A stretch of DNA of 14,441 bases from CAZHPY01 sp964534705 (GTDB taxonomy: Bacteria > Omnitrophota > Gorgyraeia > 2-01-FULL-45-10), in contig CAZHPY010000039.1 of the NCBI GenBank assembly GCA_964534705.1, positions 1 to 14,441 of the forward strand. Direction: 5' to 3'. Made by a program: the position numbers and the translations under genes. The notes beneath the pieces are model-generated. The model was not told the DNA's origin and did no database searches. It was given only the letters and a program-made list of their open reading frames with translations. This document shows, in pieces, positions 6,918-13,890 of this stretch; the stretch's first letter is position 1, and each line of letters starts with the position of its first letter.

Positions 6918-8290
6918 GCCTTTAAATATTTGTCGATAGCCGCTGCGGCACGCCTGCCTGCGCCCATCGCCGCAATTACTGTAGCCGCCCCGGTTACGAT
7001 ATCGCCTCCGGCAAAAACCCCTTTTATCGAAGTCATACCGTCCTTGTCCGCGATTATATTGCCGTTCTCGTTCATCTTCAGGTCCGGCATAGTTGCAGGT
7101 AAAAGAGGGTTCGAGCCTTGTCCTATGGCGCAAACCACCGTATCGACCTTCATCCTGTAATTAGACCCTTTTATTGGGACGGGCCTGCGACGACCGCTTG
7201 AATCAGGCTCACCCAATTCATTTTTCATCAGCTCCGCTTCTTTTACACATCCTTGCTCATCCCCAAAGAACTTCACGGGATGCGTCAGCAGGTCGAATTT
7301 TATCCCCTCTTCCATTGCCCTGTGTATCTCGTCTCTACGCGCTGGCATCTCCTTGTCGGTACGGCGGTAAATAATATGGACTTCCTTCGCGCCCAGGCGC
7401 AAAGCGCATCTTGCCGAATCCATGGCCACGTTCCCGGCGCCGATAACTGCCGCAACATCGCCTATCTTGATCGGAGTTTCATATTCCGGGAACAGGTATG
7501 CCTTCATGAGGTTTGTTCTCGTTAAAAATTCATTGGCTGAATATATACCATTAAGGCTCTCGCCTTCGACCCCGAGAAAATAAGGCAGGCCTGCACCTAT
7601 ACCTATAAAAAATGCCTTGTAGCCGTCGTTCCTTAGCTGGTCCAATGTCCTGGTCCTACCTATAAGGAAATTGACTTCGAACTTCACGCCAAGCTTTTTA
7701 ACATATTCGATATCCCATGCAACGATATCTTTCGGCAGCCTGAATTCGGGTATCCCGTACATCAAAACACCGCCCGGTTTATGGAGAGATTCAAACACTG
7801 TCACATCATATCCCGCGCGAGCCAATTCTCCGGCGCATGTTATCCCCGACGGACCGGAGCCTATGACCGCGATTTTCTCTTTTTTACTTGTGTCCTGTGC
7901 CCTGTGTCTTGTGTCTTGTGCTCTTGTGCTCTTTGCGTGCGCCATATCCCAGTCTGCCACGAATCTCTCAAGATCGCCAATCCCTATTGCTGCGTTCTTT
8001 CGCGCAAGCACGCACGCCTTTTCACACTGGTCTTCCTGCGGACAAACACGGCCGCACACTGCGGGCAGTGCATTTTTTTCTCTTATTTTTTCCGCCGCTG
8101 CTTCGAATTTTCCTTCGGAGATGAGTCCTATGAATTCGGGGATATTTATTTCTACGGGACAACCGCCTACACAGAGCGCTTTTTTGCACTGCAGGCACCT
8201 GGCCGCCTCATTTTTAGCTTCGTCCTCTGTCAGGCCGAGCGCTACCTCGTTAAAATTCCTTGCTCTTTCCTTGGGATCTTGTGTTCTCAT
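6914..8290 (-). CDS. nfnB: NADPH-binding large subunit of an NfnAB-type NADH-dependent ferredoxin:NADP oxidoreductase (GltD-like)
   Basis: Flavoprotein of the GltD/NfnB family. With NfnA it forms a complex that, by family knowledge, couples NADPH oxidation to NAD+ and ferredoxin reduction, or the reverse, by flavin electron bifurcation. From the ATG at 8290 it has 458 residues. An Fe-S domain comes first, with Cys32/35/40/44 and Cys79/83/89/93, followed by the conserved GDLERF near 105-110. An FAD site follows (GSGPSG at 144-149), then FESLHKPGGVLMYGIPEFRLP and a second Rossmann site (VIGAGNVAMDSAR) for NADP(H); AGGDIVTGAATV closes the FAD domain. The ATG overlaps the nfnA stop as ATGA; a GTG at 8302 is the alternative. 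Residues about 118-137 form a linker with AQDT repeated, encoded by a heptanucleotide repeat. Without NfnA next to it, a GltD or sulfide dehydrogenase subunit would be equally likely. Confidence 0.9.
   Translation of the reverse strand: MRTQDPKERARNFNEVALGLTEDEAKNEAARCLQCKKALCVGGCPVEINIPEFIGLISEGKFEAAAEKIREKNALPAVCGRVCPQEDQCEKACVLARKNAAIGIGDLERFVADWDMAHAKSTRAQDTRHRAQDTSKKEKIAVIGSGPSGITCAGELARAGYDVTVFESLHKPGGVLMYGIPEFRLPKDIVAWDIEYVKKLGVKFEVNFLIGRTRTLDQLRNDGYKAFFIGIGAGLPYFLGVEGESLNGIYSANEFLTRTNLMKAYLFPEYETPIKIGDVAAVIGAGNVAMDSARCALRLGAKEVHIIYRRTDKEMPARRDEIHRAMEEGIKFDLLTHPVKFFGDEQGCVKEAELMKNELGEPDSSGRRRPVPIKGSNYRMKVDTVVCAIGQGSNPLLPATMPDLKMNENGNIIADKDGMTSIKGVFAGGDIVTGAATVIAAMGAGRRAAAAIDKYLKA
7887..7930. 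repeat. Heptanucleotide tandem repeat inside nfnB (interdomain linker)
   Basis: On the plus strand six imperfect units follow one another: CTTGTGT, CCTGTGC, CCTGTGT, CTTGTGT, CTTGTGCT, CTTGTGCT. In the coding direction this is a tract of ACACAAG-like units. Because 7 bases times 3 make 7 codons, it encodes a seven-residue periodicity (AQDTRHR then AQDTS) between the Fe-S domain and the FAD domain. It reads through without a stop or frameshift. A related tract lies at 9952-9994. Confidence 0.85.
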
Positions 8291-9132
8291 TTGTATATGC
8301 ACTTTTTATGCTTCGAATTAAAATGTTCCACTGCCTGTTTTTCTTCCGGCGCAAACCGTTTCTGTCTTTTTAAAAACAGGTCCCATTCTACGAGATGGCC
8401 GTCAAATTCCGGCCCATCGACACATACGAATTTTGTTTCGCCGCCTACAATAACTCGGCAAGTCCCGCACATACCTGTAGCATCCACCATGTTAGCATCC
8501 AAAGAGACAAGCGTTTTTATGCCGCAGGGCTTGGTGGCCTGTGAGACCGCCTTCATCATTATGTCCGGCCCCACACAATAACAAAGGTTTACTTCTTTTT
8601 TAGACATGATCTCGCGCAATGGATCTATGACAAGGCCCTTTATCCCATAAGAACCGTCGTCTGTAGTGACTATCAATTCATCGCTATGCTTCTTTAGTTC
8701 GCTTTCCAGTATAACGAGTTCTTTTGTCCTGCCCCCTATGATAGTAATGACGTTGTTACCGATCGATTTCGCGTATTTTGCTATGGGAAGGATCTCGGCT
8801 ATGCCGACGCCACCCGCCACAAGGACCACAGTGCCTGTTTTTCCAAAATCCGTCGCTTTACCAAGCGGCCCGAGCAGATCGGATATAGAATCACCTGCGT
8901 TAAGGCACCCCAATCTCTTTGTGGTAGCGCCTGCTTCCTGGAATATTATCGTTACAGTGCCTTTTTTTGGATCCGAATCATTTATCGTGAGAGGTATCCT
9001 CTCGCCCTGTTCGTCTATCTTTATAATAACAAATTGGCCTGCCTTTGCGTTGCCGGCGACCTGCGGCGCCTGAAGAACGACCTTCCATATGACCTGATTG
9101 AGTTTTACTTTTTCTAATATTTTATAGGGCAT
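8287..9132 (-). CDS. nfnA: FAD/[2Fe-2S] small subunit of NfnAB-type ferredoxin:NADP oxidoreductase (PyrK/ferredoxin-NADP reductase-like)
   Basis: Small subunit of the Nfn complex, in the ferredoxin-NADP reductase superfamily, expected to bind FAD, NAD(H) and a [2Fe-2S] cluster. In the 281-residue protein RIPLTI at 45-50 is the flavin-binding RxPLT motif, GGVGIAE at 107-113 and the CVGPD at 186-190 belong to the NAD-binding half, and MCGTC plus FVCVDGPEFDGH give Cys222, Cys225 and Cys237 for the Fe-S cluster. Asp217 in MVDATG is conserved in the family and may be the fourth ligand. The CVDGPEFDGH ending followed directly by the GltD-like partner is typical of NfnA/SudB rather than PyrK. The ATG lies 21 bp after the ymdB stop with no strong ribosome site; the stop overlaps the nfnB start by 4 bp. 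It could also serve as a sulfide dehydrogenase subunit. Confidence 0.9.
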   Translation of the reverse strand: MPYKILEKVKLNQVIWKVVLQAPQVAGNAKAGQFVIIKIDEQGERIPLTINDSDPKKGTVTIIFQEAGATTKRLGCLNAGDSISDLLGPLGKATDFGKTGTVVLVAGGVGIAEILPIAKYAKSIGNNVITIIGGRTKELVILESELKKHSDELIVTTDDGSYGIKGLVIDPLREIMSKKEVNLCYCVGPDIMMKAVSQATKPCGIKTLVSLDANMVDATGMCGTCRVIVGGETKFVCVDGPEFDGHLVEWDLFLKRQKRFAPEEKQAVEHFNSKHKKCIYK

Positions 9133-9153
9133 ATTAATATTAAATTCCGAAAC

Positions 9154-9936
9154 CTAAGTTAGCTTTTCCTGGATCCTTTTAATGGAATCCGCCTTACCGC
9201 TTTTCTCATCAACGTCGATGATAGCGCCGTGCAACTGTATGTCGCCTTCTGCCATCTCAAATCTTGTGGGAAGCTGCGATATGAACCTTGTGAGGATCTG
9301 TTCCTTATTCCTGCCTATGACCGAATCAAAAGGTCCGGTCATCCCGGCATCTGTCAAAAACGCCGTACCTTGAGGCAGTATCCTTTCATCGGCTGTCTGC
9401 ACGTGTGTATGCGTCCCTATTATGGCGCTTACCAGTCCGTCGAGAAACCAGCCGAGCGCCATTTTTTCGCTTGTTGCCTCCGCATGGATATCCACAATTA
9501 TTATCCGTGTCTTATTTTTTAATTTATCCACCTCTGCCTTGGCCGTCCGGAAAGGGCATTCGATCGCCTGCATGAAAACACGGCCCTGCAAATTTATCAC
9601 GCCGACCTCTACGCCTGATTTCGACGCGATGACCGTCGAACCAAAACCAGGCGATTCGCGCGGATAATTAGCAGGTCTTAATATGCGGGTGTCCTCATTC
9701 AACCTCTCAACGATCTCCTTGCGTTTCCATATATGGTCTCCGGATGTAATGACGTCCACTCCGTATCCCAATAATTCATCCGCAAGCATAGGGGTAATAC
9801 CGCTTCCTCCGGCGGCATTTTCGCCATTGGCGACTACAAAGTCCACCTTTTCTCTTTTGACTATTTTCGGGAGCAGTTCTTTTATAGCGCGCCGTCCCGG
9901 CTCGCCGACAATATCACCGATGAATAAGACTCTCAT
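9154..9936 (-). CDS. ymdB: YmdB-family metallophosphoesterase (2',3'-cyclic nucleotide phosphodiesterase)
   Basis: Dinuclear-metal phosphodiesterase of the TIGR00282/YmdB family; the Bacillus protein hydrolyses 2',3'-cyclic nucleotides and interacts functionally with RNase Y. The 260-residue protein aligns without gaps with my recollection of B. subtilis YmdB over the metal site: Asp8 in FIGDIVG, Glu39-Asn40 in NGEN, His68, His151 in HAEATSEK, His176 and His178 in GTHTHVQTAD. Position 67 is Asp (SGDHIW), where B. subtilis has Asn. I start at the ATG at 9936 (MRVLFIGDIVGEPGRR) because GGGGAG lies 4 bases upstream; the open frame extends to 9999 but that part translates a repeat tract. It lies 67 bp downstream of rny, the usual partner order. 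Confidence 0.95.
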   Translation of the reverse strand: MRVLFIGDIVGEPGRRAIKELLPKIVKREKVDFVVANGENAAGGSGITPMLADELLGYGVDVITSGDHIWKRKEIVERLNEDTRILRPANYPRESPGFGSTVIASKSGVEVGVINLQGRVFMQAIECPFRTAKAEVDKLKNKTRIIIVDIHAEATSEKMALGWFLDGLVSAIIGTHTHVQTADERILPQGTAFLTDAGMTGPFDSVIGRNKEQILTRFISQLPTRFEMAEGDIQLHGAIIDVDEKSGKADSIKRIQEKLT

Positions 9937-9951
9937 AATCTCCCCTTGGTT

Positions 9952-9994
9952 ACAAGTGACAAGTAACATGTATCTTGTTTCTTGTCTCTTTGTC
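9952..9994. repeat. Heptanucleotide repeat tract with inverted halves between rny and ymdB
   Basis: On the plus strand: ACAAGTG, ACAAGTA, ACATGTA, then TCTTGTT, TCTTGTC, TCTTTGTC. The unit flips orientation in the middle, so ACAAG at 9952-9956 and 9959-9963 can pair with CTTGT at 9981-9985 and 9974-9978, leaving a 10-base loop (9964-9973). The units resemble those in the nfnB tract (core ACAAG). The tract fills most of the 67-bp spacer between the rny stop and the ymdB start and ends 15 bp before the ymdB ATG. It lacks the U-run expected of an intrinsic terminator. Confidence 0.75.
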
Positions 9995-10003
9995 TCCAAC
10001 TGT

Positions 10004-11575
10004 CTATTTCGCGTATTCTATTGCTCTCGTCTCACGAATGACCGTGACCTTTATCTGGCCCGGGAATTCCAGGCCTTCTTCGATCTTCTTTGTTATGTCG
10101 CGGGCCATAACGGCTGCCTGGGCATCCGTTATCTTATCAGGCTGGACTATTACGCGCACTTCTCTTCCTGCCTGTATGGCATACGCTTTTTCAACGCCTT
10201 TAAACGAGTCGGCTATTGATTCCAGCTTTTCAAGCCTTTTGACGTAGGTTTCAAGGGTTTCGCGCCGCGCTCCGGGCCTGGCAGCGCTTATGGCATCCGC
10301 TGCCTGCGCCAGTACCGCGAGCAATGTTTTCGGCTCGATATCCTGGTGATGCGCCTCTATTGCATGGCAGATATTCTCCGGCTCGCTGTATTTACGCGCC
10401 AGGTCGGATCCTATTTTGGCATGCGTCCCTTCGACCTCATGGCTCACAGCCTTGCCTATATCATGAAGCAGCCCTATTCTTTTTGCCAGTGTGAAATCCA
10501 GCTTCAATTCATTCGCCATTACGCCCATAAGATATGCGACTTCCTTGGAATGCTGTAGGACGTTCTGGCCATAACTTGTCCTGTATCTGAGCCTCCCTAA
10601 CAATTTCACGATCTCAGGATGGATGCCGTGAAGGCCTGAATCAAATAGCGCTTTTTCGCCTTCTTCGGCGATCTTTTTTTCCATCTCTTTTTTGATCTTC
10701 TCAACGACTTCCTCTATTCTTCCTGGGTGTATACGCCCGTCTTCGAGAAGCCTTTCGAGCGAAAGCTTGGCTATTTCGCGTTTTACCGGATCAAAGCCTG
10801 ACAATATGACGGCCCCTGGCGTATCATCGATGATGACGTCCACGCCGGTGGCTATTTCAAGCGCGCGTATGTTCCTTCCTTCACGCCCTATTATCCTGCC
10901 CTTCATCTCATCGCTTGGCAGGTTGACTACGCTTACCGTTGTTTCAACCGTATGTTCTACGGCGCACTTCTGTATGGCCAAACCCACTATCTTGCGCGCT
11001 TCCTTATCGGCCTTTTCCTTGGCTTCCTCTTCAACGCGTTTGATCATCACTGCCGCTTCCTGTTTGACATCGTCTTCAAGCCGCCTTAACAGCACCTGTC
11101 GCGCTTCATCCTTGGTCATGCCGGAAACCTTCTGCAGCTTATCCTTCTCCTCCAGGACCATGCCTTCAAGCACTTTTTCCTTTGAATGCATCTGCTTCTC
11201 TTTTTCAACCAGCGACTGGTCGCGCCTGTCGAGGTCCTTGTCTTTCCTCTCCATTACGTCCATTTTCCTGTCAAGGTTCTCTTCCTTCTGCATAAGCCGC
11301 TTTTCCAAAACATTCAGTTCCTGCCGCCTGGCCCTTGATTCAGTTTCGAATTCTGACCTGAGTTTCAGAAGAAGGTCCTTCGATTCAAGCTCAGCCTGTC
11401 TCCGTATTTTTTCTGATTCGTTCGCCGCGTTCTCAATTGTCTTTTTAGCTCTTTCTTCGGCGTTCTTTAATTTCTTAGTCGCAAAGCGCTTACGGATGAA
11501 ATACCCTAGCATGAAAAACAATACCGCGCCTATGCCTGCAAGTCCAATGTAGACCAATAACGTATCCTGATGCAT
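10004..11575 (-). CDS. rny: Ribonuclease Y
   Basis: Membrane-anchored endoribonuclease that starts decay and processing of many mRNAs. The 523 residues are close to the 520 of B. subtilis RNase Y and show the full architecture: an N-terminal membrane helix at about 6-27 (LVYIGLAGIGAVLFFMLGYF) followed by basic RKR; a long charged coiled coil at about 32-200; a KH RNA-binding domain around GRIIGREGRN at 227-236; and an HD domain with the catalytic His-Asp pair at 371-372 (GLLHDIGKA), the upstream HSKEVAYL at 342-349 and AHHQD further on. The C-terminal domain ends VTVIRETRAIEYAK. The ATG has a strong AGGAGGAG site. The neighbouring fau and ymdB genes are the order seen in many bacteria. Confidence 0.98.
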   Translation of the reverse strand: MHQDTLLVYIGLAGIGAVLFFMLGYFIRKRFATKKLKNAEERAKKTIENAANESEKIRRQAELESKDLLLKLRSEFETESRARRQELNVLEKRLMQKEENLDRKMDVMERKDKDLDRRDQSLVEKEKQMHSKEKVLEGMVLEEKDKLQKVSGMTKDEARQVLLRRLEDDVKQEAAVMIKRVEEEAKEKADKEARKIVGLAIQKCAVEHTVETTVSVVNLPSDEMKGRIIGREGRNIRALEIATGVDVIIDDTPGAVILSGFDPVKREIAKLSLERLLEDGRIHPGRIEEVVEKIKKEMEKKIAEEGEKALFDSGLHGIHPEIVKLLGRLRYRTSYGQNVLQHSKEVAYLMGVMANELKLDFTLAKRIGLLHDIGKAVSHEVEGTHAKIGSDLARKYSEPENICHAIEAHHQDIEPKTLLAVLAQAADAISAARPGARRETLETYVKRLEKLESIADSFKGVEKAYAIQAGREVRVIVQPDKITDAQAAVMARDITKKIEEGLEFPGQIKVTVIRETRAIEYAK

Positions 11576-11617
11576 AACTCCTCCTCTATAGAATGAACCG
11601 TAGAAGATAAAGCCATA

Positions 11618-11648
11618 TTGACGGCTTATTTTAAACGCCGTTTGTCAA
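11618..11648. other. Imperfect inverted repeat in the fau-rny spacer
   Basis: The 93-bp spacer 11576-11668 holds TTGACGGC at 11618-11625 facing GCCG at 11637-11640 and TCAA at 11645-11648, with an 11-base A/T-rich loop and a 4-base bulge. In the transcript of the minus strand this can fold, but no U-run follows, so it is not a clear terminator. It may be an mRNA processing or attenuation structure, or chance. The rest of the spacer shows only the strong rny ribosome site. Confidence 0.3.
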
Positions 11649-11668
11649 AACGCCTATCTTACAACGGG

Positions 11669-12217
11669 TTATGCTGTGATGATTCTCCAGACGGGAACGT
11701 CGTGTGGGTCTCTAGGAAGATCTTCCAGAACCTGAAAGTCAAAAGCAAGACCGATAGCCTTGGTAGTATTCGGCAGGCCGGATAAGAATCTGTCGTAGTA
11801 GCCGTGCCCTCGCCCTAATCTTATGTTCTTCTTATCAAATGCGATACCCGGCACCACGACCAAATCTATATCTTCTAAAGGAACCTCTTTAACCCTGTCA
11901 CGCTTGGGTTGGTAGATTCCAAAATGCTGACTTTCCAAGTCTTCCAGCCTGTTTTTAATTTCGCCTGCTATCAATTTCTTCTCTTCCTTTAAAATTACAG
12001 GGACACAAACCCTTTTTCCCGCTTTAAGAGCCTCGTCTATCATGAAGTATGTATCGACTTCATCCTTTAACGAGACGTAAAACATCACAACCTTTGCTTT
12101 TTTAAACTCCTCTTCAATAAATAGCTTATTTTTTATTATACCACTTTTCCTTGATTTTTCAAGTGGTGAATGCGCTTCGAGTTTCTCTCTTATGTGTTTT
12201 CTTATCTTATGTTTCAA
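11669..12217 (-). CDS. fau: 5-formyltetrahydrofolate cyclo-ligase
   Basis: Folate-salvage enzyme that converts 5-formyltetrahydrofolate to 5,10-methenyltetrahydrofolate with ATP in the cytosol (also called MTHFS or YgfA). The 182-residue protein begins KHKIRKHIREKL and contains the DEVDTYFMI substrate segment at 52-60 and the family signature RLGRGHGYYDRF at 133-144, where most relatives have GGGYYDR. It then has AIGLAFDFQ and ends VPVWRIITA. The start is TTG at 12217; AAAGGA, which overlaps the nifU stop codon, lies 7 bases before it, and no ATG occurs near the expected N-terminus. It follows nifU by 11 bp and precedes rny by 93 bp. In many bacteria zapA and 6S RNA precede this gene; here Fe-S genes do. 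Confidence 0.95.
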   Translation of the reverse strand: MKHKIRKHIREKLEAHSPLEKSRKSGIIKNKLFIEEEFKKAKVVMFYVSLKDEVDTYFMIDEALKAGKRVCVPVILKEEKKLIAGEIKNRLEDLESQHFGIYQPKRDRVKEVPLEDIDLVVVPGIAFDKKNIRLGRGHGYYDRFLSGLPNTTKAIGLAFDFQVLEDLPRDPHDVPVWRIITA

Positions 12218-12228
12218 GATCGGGTCCT

Positions 12229-12621
12229 TTATACCTTAACATTATTCTTTTTGTTAAAATAATCATTAATAGCCGCTCTAAGCGCTTCTTCGGCCAGCAC
12301 TGAACAATGCATCTTTATTTTGGGTAAGCCTCCCAGCGCTTCCGCAACGGCCCTGTTCGATATCTTGAGAGCGTCATCTATTGTCTTGCCTTTAACGAGA
12401 TCCGTTACCATGCTTGAAGTTGCTATGGCTGCCCCGCAGCCGAATGTCTTAAACTTTGCGTCTGTTATTATCCCTTTATCATCGACTTTGATATAAAGCC
12501 TCATGATGTCTCCGCAGACGGGATTCCCTACGTTTCCTACGCCACTGGCATCCGGGATCTCGCCTACATTATGCGGGTTCCTGAAGTGCTCCATTACCTT
12601 CTCTGAGTATTGTCCTTCCAT
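12229..12621 (-). CDS. nifU: Fe-S cluster assembly scaffold protein, NifU/IscU family (clostridial type)
   Basis: Scaffold on which NifS-derived sulfur and iron are assembled into [2Fe-2S]/[4Fe-4S] clusters before transfer to target proteins. The 130-residue protein is the single-domain IscU-like form, without the NifU ferredoxin or C-terminal domains. Conserved ligands are visible: Cys36 and Asp38 in GNPVCGD, Cys62 in FKTFGCGAAIATSS, and His105-Cys106 in KMHCSVLAEEAL. The start MEGQYSEKVMEHFRNPHNVGE is typical of the clostridial-type family, which lacks the HscA-binding LPPVK motif in its classic form (here GGLPKIK). AGGAGA precedes the ATG by 5 bases. The upstream nifS ends inside the N gap only a few bases away, so the two genes are adjacent. 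Confidence 0.95.
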   Translation of the reverse strand: MEGQYSEKVMEHFRNPHNVGEIPDASGVGNVGNPVCGDIMRLYIKVDDKGIITDAKFKTFGCGAAIATSSMVTDLVKGKTIDDALKISNRAVAEALGGLPKIKMHCSVLAEEALRAAINDYFNKKNNVKV

Positions 12622-12632
12622 GTCGTTCTCCT

Positions 12633-12732
12633 NNNNNNNNNNNNNNNNNNNNNNNNNNNNNNNNNNNNNNNNNNNNNNNNNNNNNNNNNNNNNNNNNNNN
12701 NNNNNNNNNNNNNNNNNNNNNNNNNNNNNNNN
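12633..12732. other. Assembly gap (100 N)
   Basis: Exactly 100 N separate the C-terminal codons of nifS from the ribosome site of nifU. A round 100 usually means a scaffold join of unknown length. Since the nifS frame already reaches RLRAMSP, where relatives end within about ten residues, the true missing sequence may be much shorter than 100 bases. Confidence 0.95.
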
Positions 12733-13880
12733 AACGGTGACATTGCCCGCAATCTCTTTATGATCGGCGGCAATACATCTATTACATAATCCATCTCTTC
12801 TTTGGTATTATCCCTGCCCAACGAAAATCTTACGGAACCCTGCGTGTTGACAGCGTCGACGCCCATGGCGCTCAGGACATGTGACGGCATCAATGTGCCG
12901 GATGTGCATGCCGAGCCTGTCGATGCGGCGACCCCTTCCATGTCAAGGTTCAGGATTATAGATTCCCCTTCGAGATATGTAAAACTGACATTTAGAGTGT
13001 TGGGCAGCCTTTTCTCGGGGTGCCCGTTTAATTTTACATCGTCTATTTTTGACGTGATCCCCTTAAAGAGATAGTCTCTCAGTTCTTTTATCTTTCCTTC
13101 TTCCGGCATCTCCTTCAACGCTAATTCAGCTGCCTTGCCGAGCCCGACGATACCGGGGACGTTTTCAGTGCCAGCCCTTTTATTCATTTCGTGGTGGCCG
13201 CCGTACGTTTGCGGAGTGGCTTTTACGCCTTTTTTCATATATAGCGCGCCCATTCCTTTTGGGCCATAGATCTTATGCGCAGACATTGCCAGAAGGTCTA
13301 TATTCATATCCTTTACTGAAAATGGGACCTTGCCGGCTGCCTGGACAGCATCCGTGTGAAAATATATGTTTTTTTCTTTTGCTATCCTGCCTATTTCTTC
13401 GACCGGCTCTATGGTCCCCATTTCGTTATTGGCGTACATTATGGTTATCAGGATAGTTTTATCGGTAATAGCCTTCCTGAGATCATCCGGGCTTATCATG
13501 CCGTATTGGTCTACCCCTAAATACGTTACCTTATAACCCTCTTTTTCCAGGAATTTACAGGTATTATACACTGCATGATGCTCTATTGCAGACGTTATAA
13601 TATGATTTCCCTTGTTCTTCAATGCATACGCAACGCCTTTTATGGCATAATTATCAGACTCTGTCCCGCCCGACGTGAAAATTATCTCTTCGGGACTTGC
13701 CGCCCCCAAGAGGGCTGCAACCTTGACGCGTGCCGCGTCGATGGCCGCGCGCGCTGTCCTGCCAAATTGATGGACGCTCGAAGCGTTGCCGTAAATATCC
13801 TTCAGGTACGGCAGCATTGCGTCCAGGACCTCATCCCTCATCCTTGTAGTCGCGTTATTATCAAGATATACCTGTTTCAT
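12733..13880 (-). CDS. nifS: Cysteine desulfurase NifS, 3' end lost in the sequence gap
   Basis: Pyridoxal-phosphate enzyme that removes sulfur from L-cysteine, giving alanine and an enzyme persulfide for Fe-S cluster assembly on NifU. 382 residues are readable. The start MKQVYLDNNATTRMRDEVL is typical; SGGTESDN is at 70-77, His101, Asp177 and Gln180 contact the cofactor, Lys203 in SAHKIYGPKG forms the Schiff base, RAGTEN is at 235-240, and the sulfur-carrying Cys325 sits in GSACTSGTLMPSHVL, the NifS/IscS (group I) loop. The frame enters the N gap after RLRAMSP, where homologues are nearly finished; the apparent continuation through the N into nifU is an artefact. AGGAAGG precedes the ATG, and the regulator gene ends 10 bp upstream. 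Confidence 0.96.
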
Positions 13881-13890
13881 AAATACCTTC

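Noticed and set aside
6918..7133. Upstream extension of the xseA frame by 72 residues
   Set aside because: It translates nfnB sequence in another frame, giving Arg-rich low-quality protein. The ATG at 6917 with an ATGA overlap gives the normal family start.
9937..9999. Upstream extension of the ymdB frame by 21 residues
   Set aside because: It reads through the heptamer repeat tract. The ATG at 9936 has a GGGGAG ribosome site and the family-typical MRVLFIGD start.
11620..11648. Possible promoter for rny beginning with a perfect TTGACA at 11648-11643 on the minus strand
   Set aside because: No -10-like hexamer occurs at 15-19 bp spacing; the nearest TAAAAT is only 9 bp away.
11576..11668. 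6S RNA gene, expected near 5-formyltetrahydrofolate cyclo-ligase in many bacteria
   Set aside because: The spacer is only 93 bp and the nifU-fau spacer 11 bp, too short for a 6S RNA of about 180 bases.
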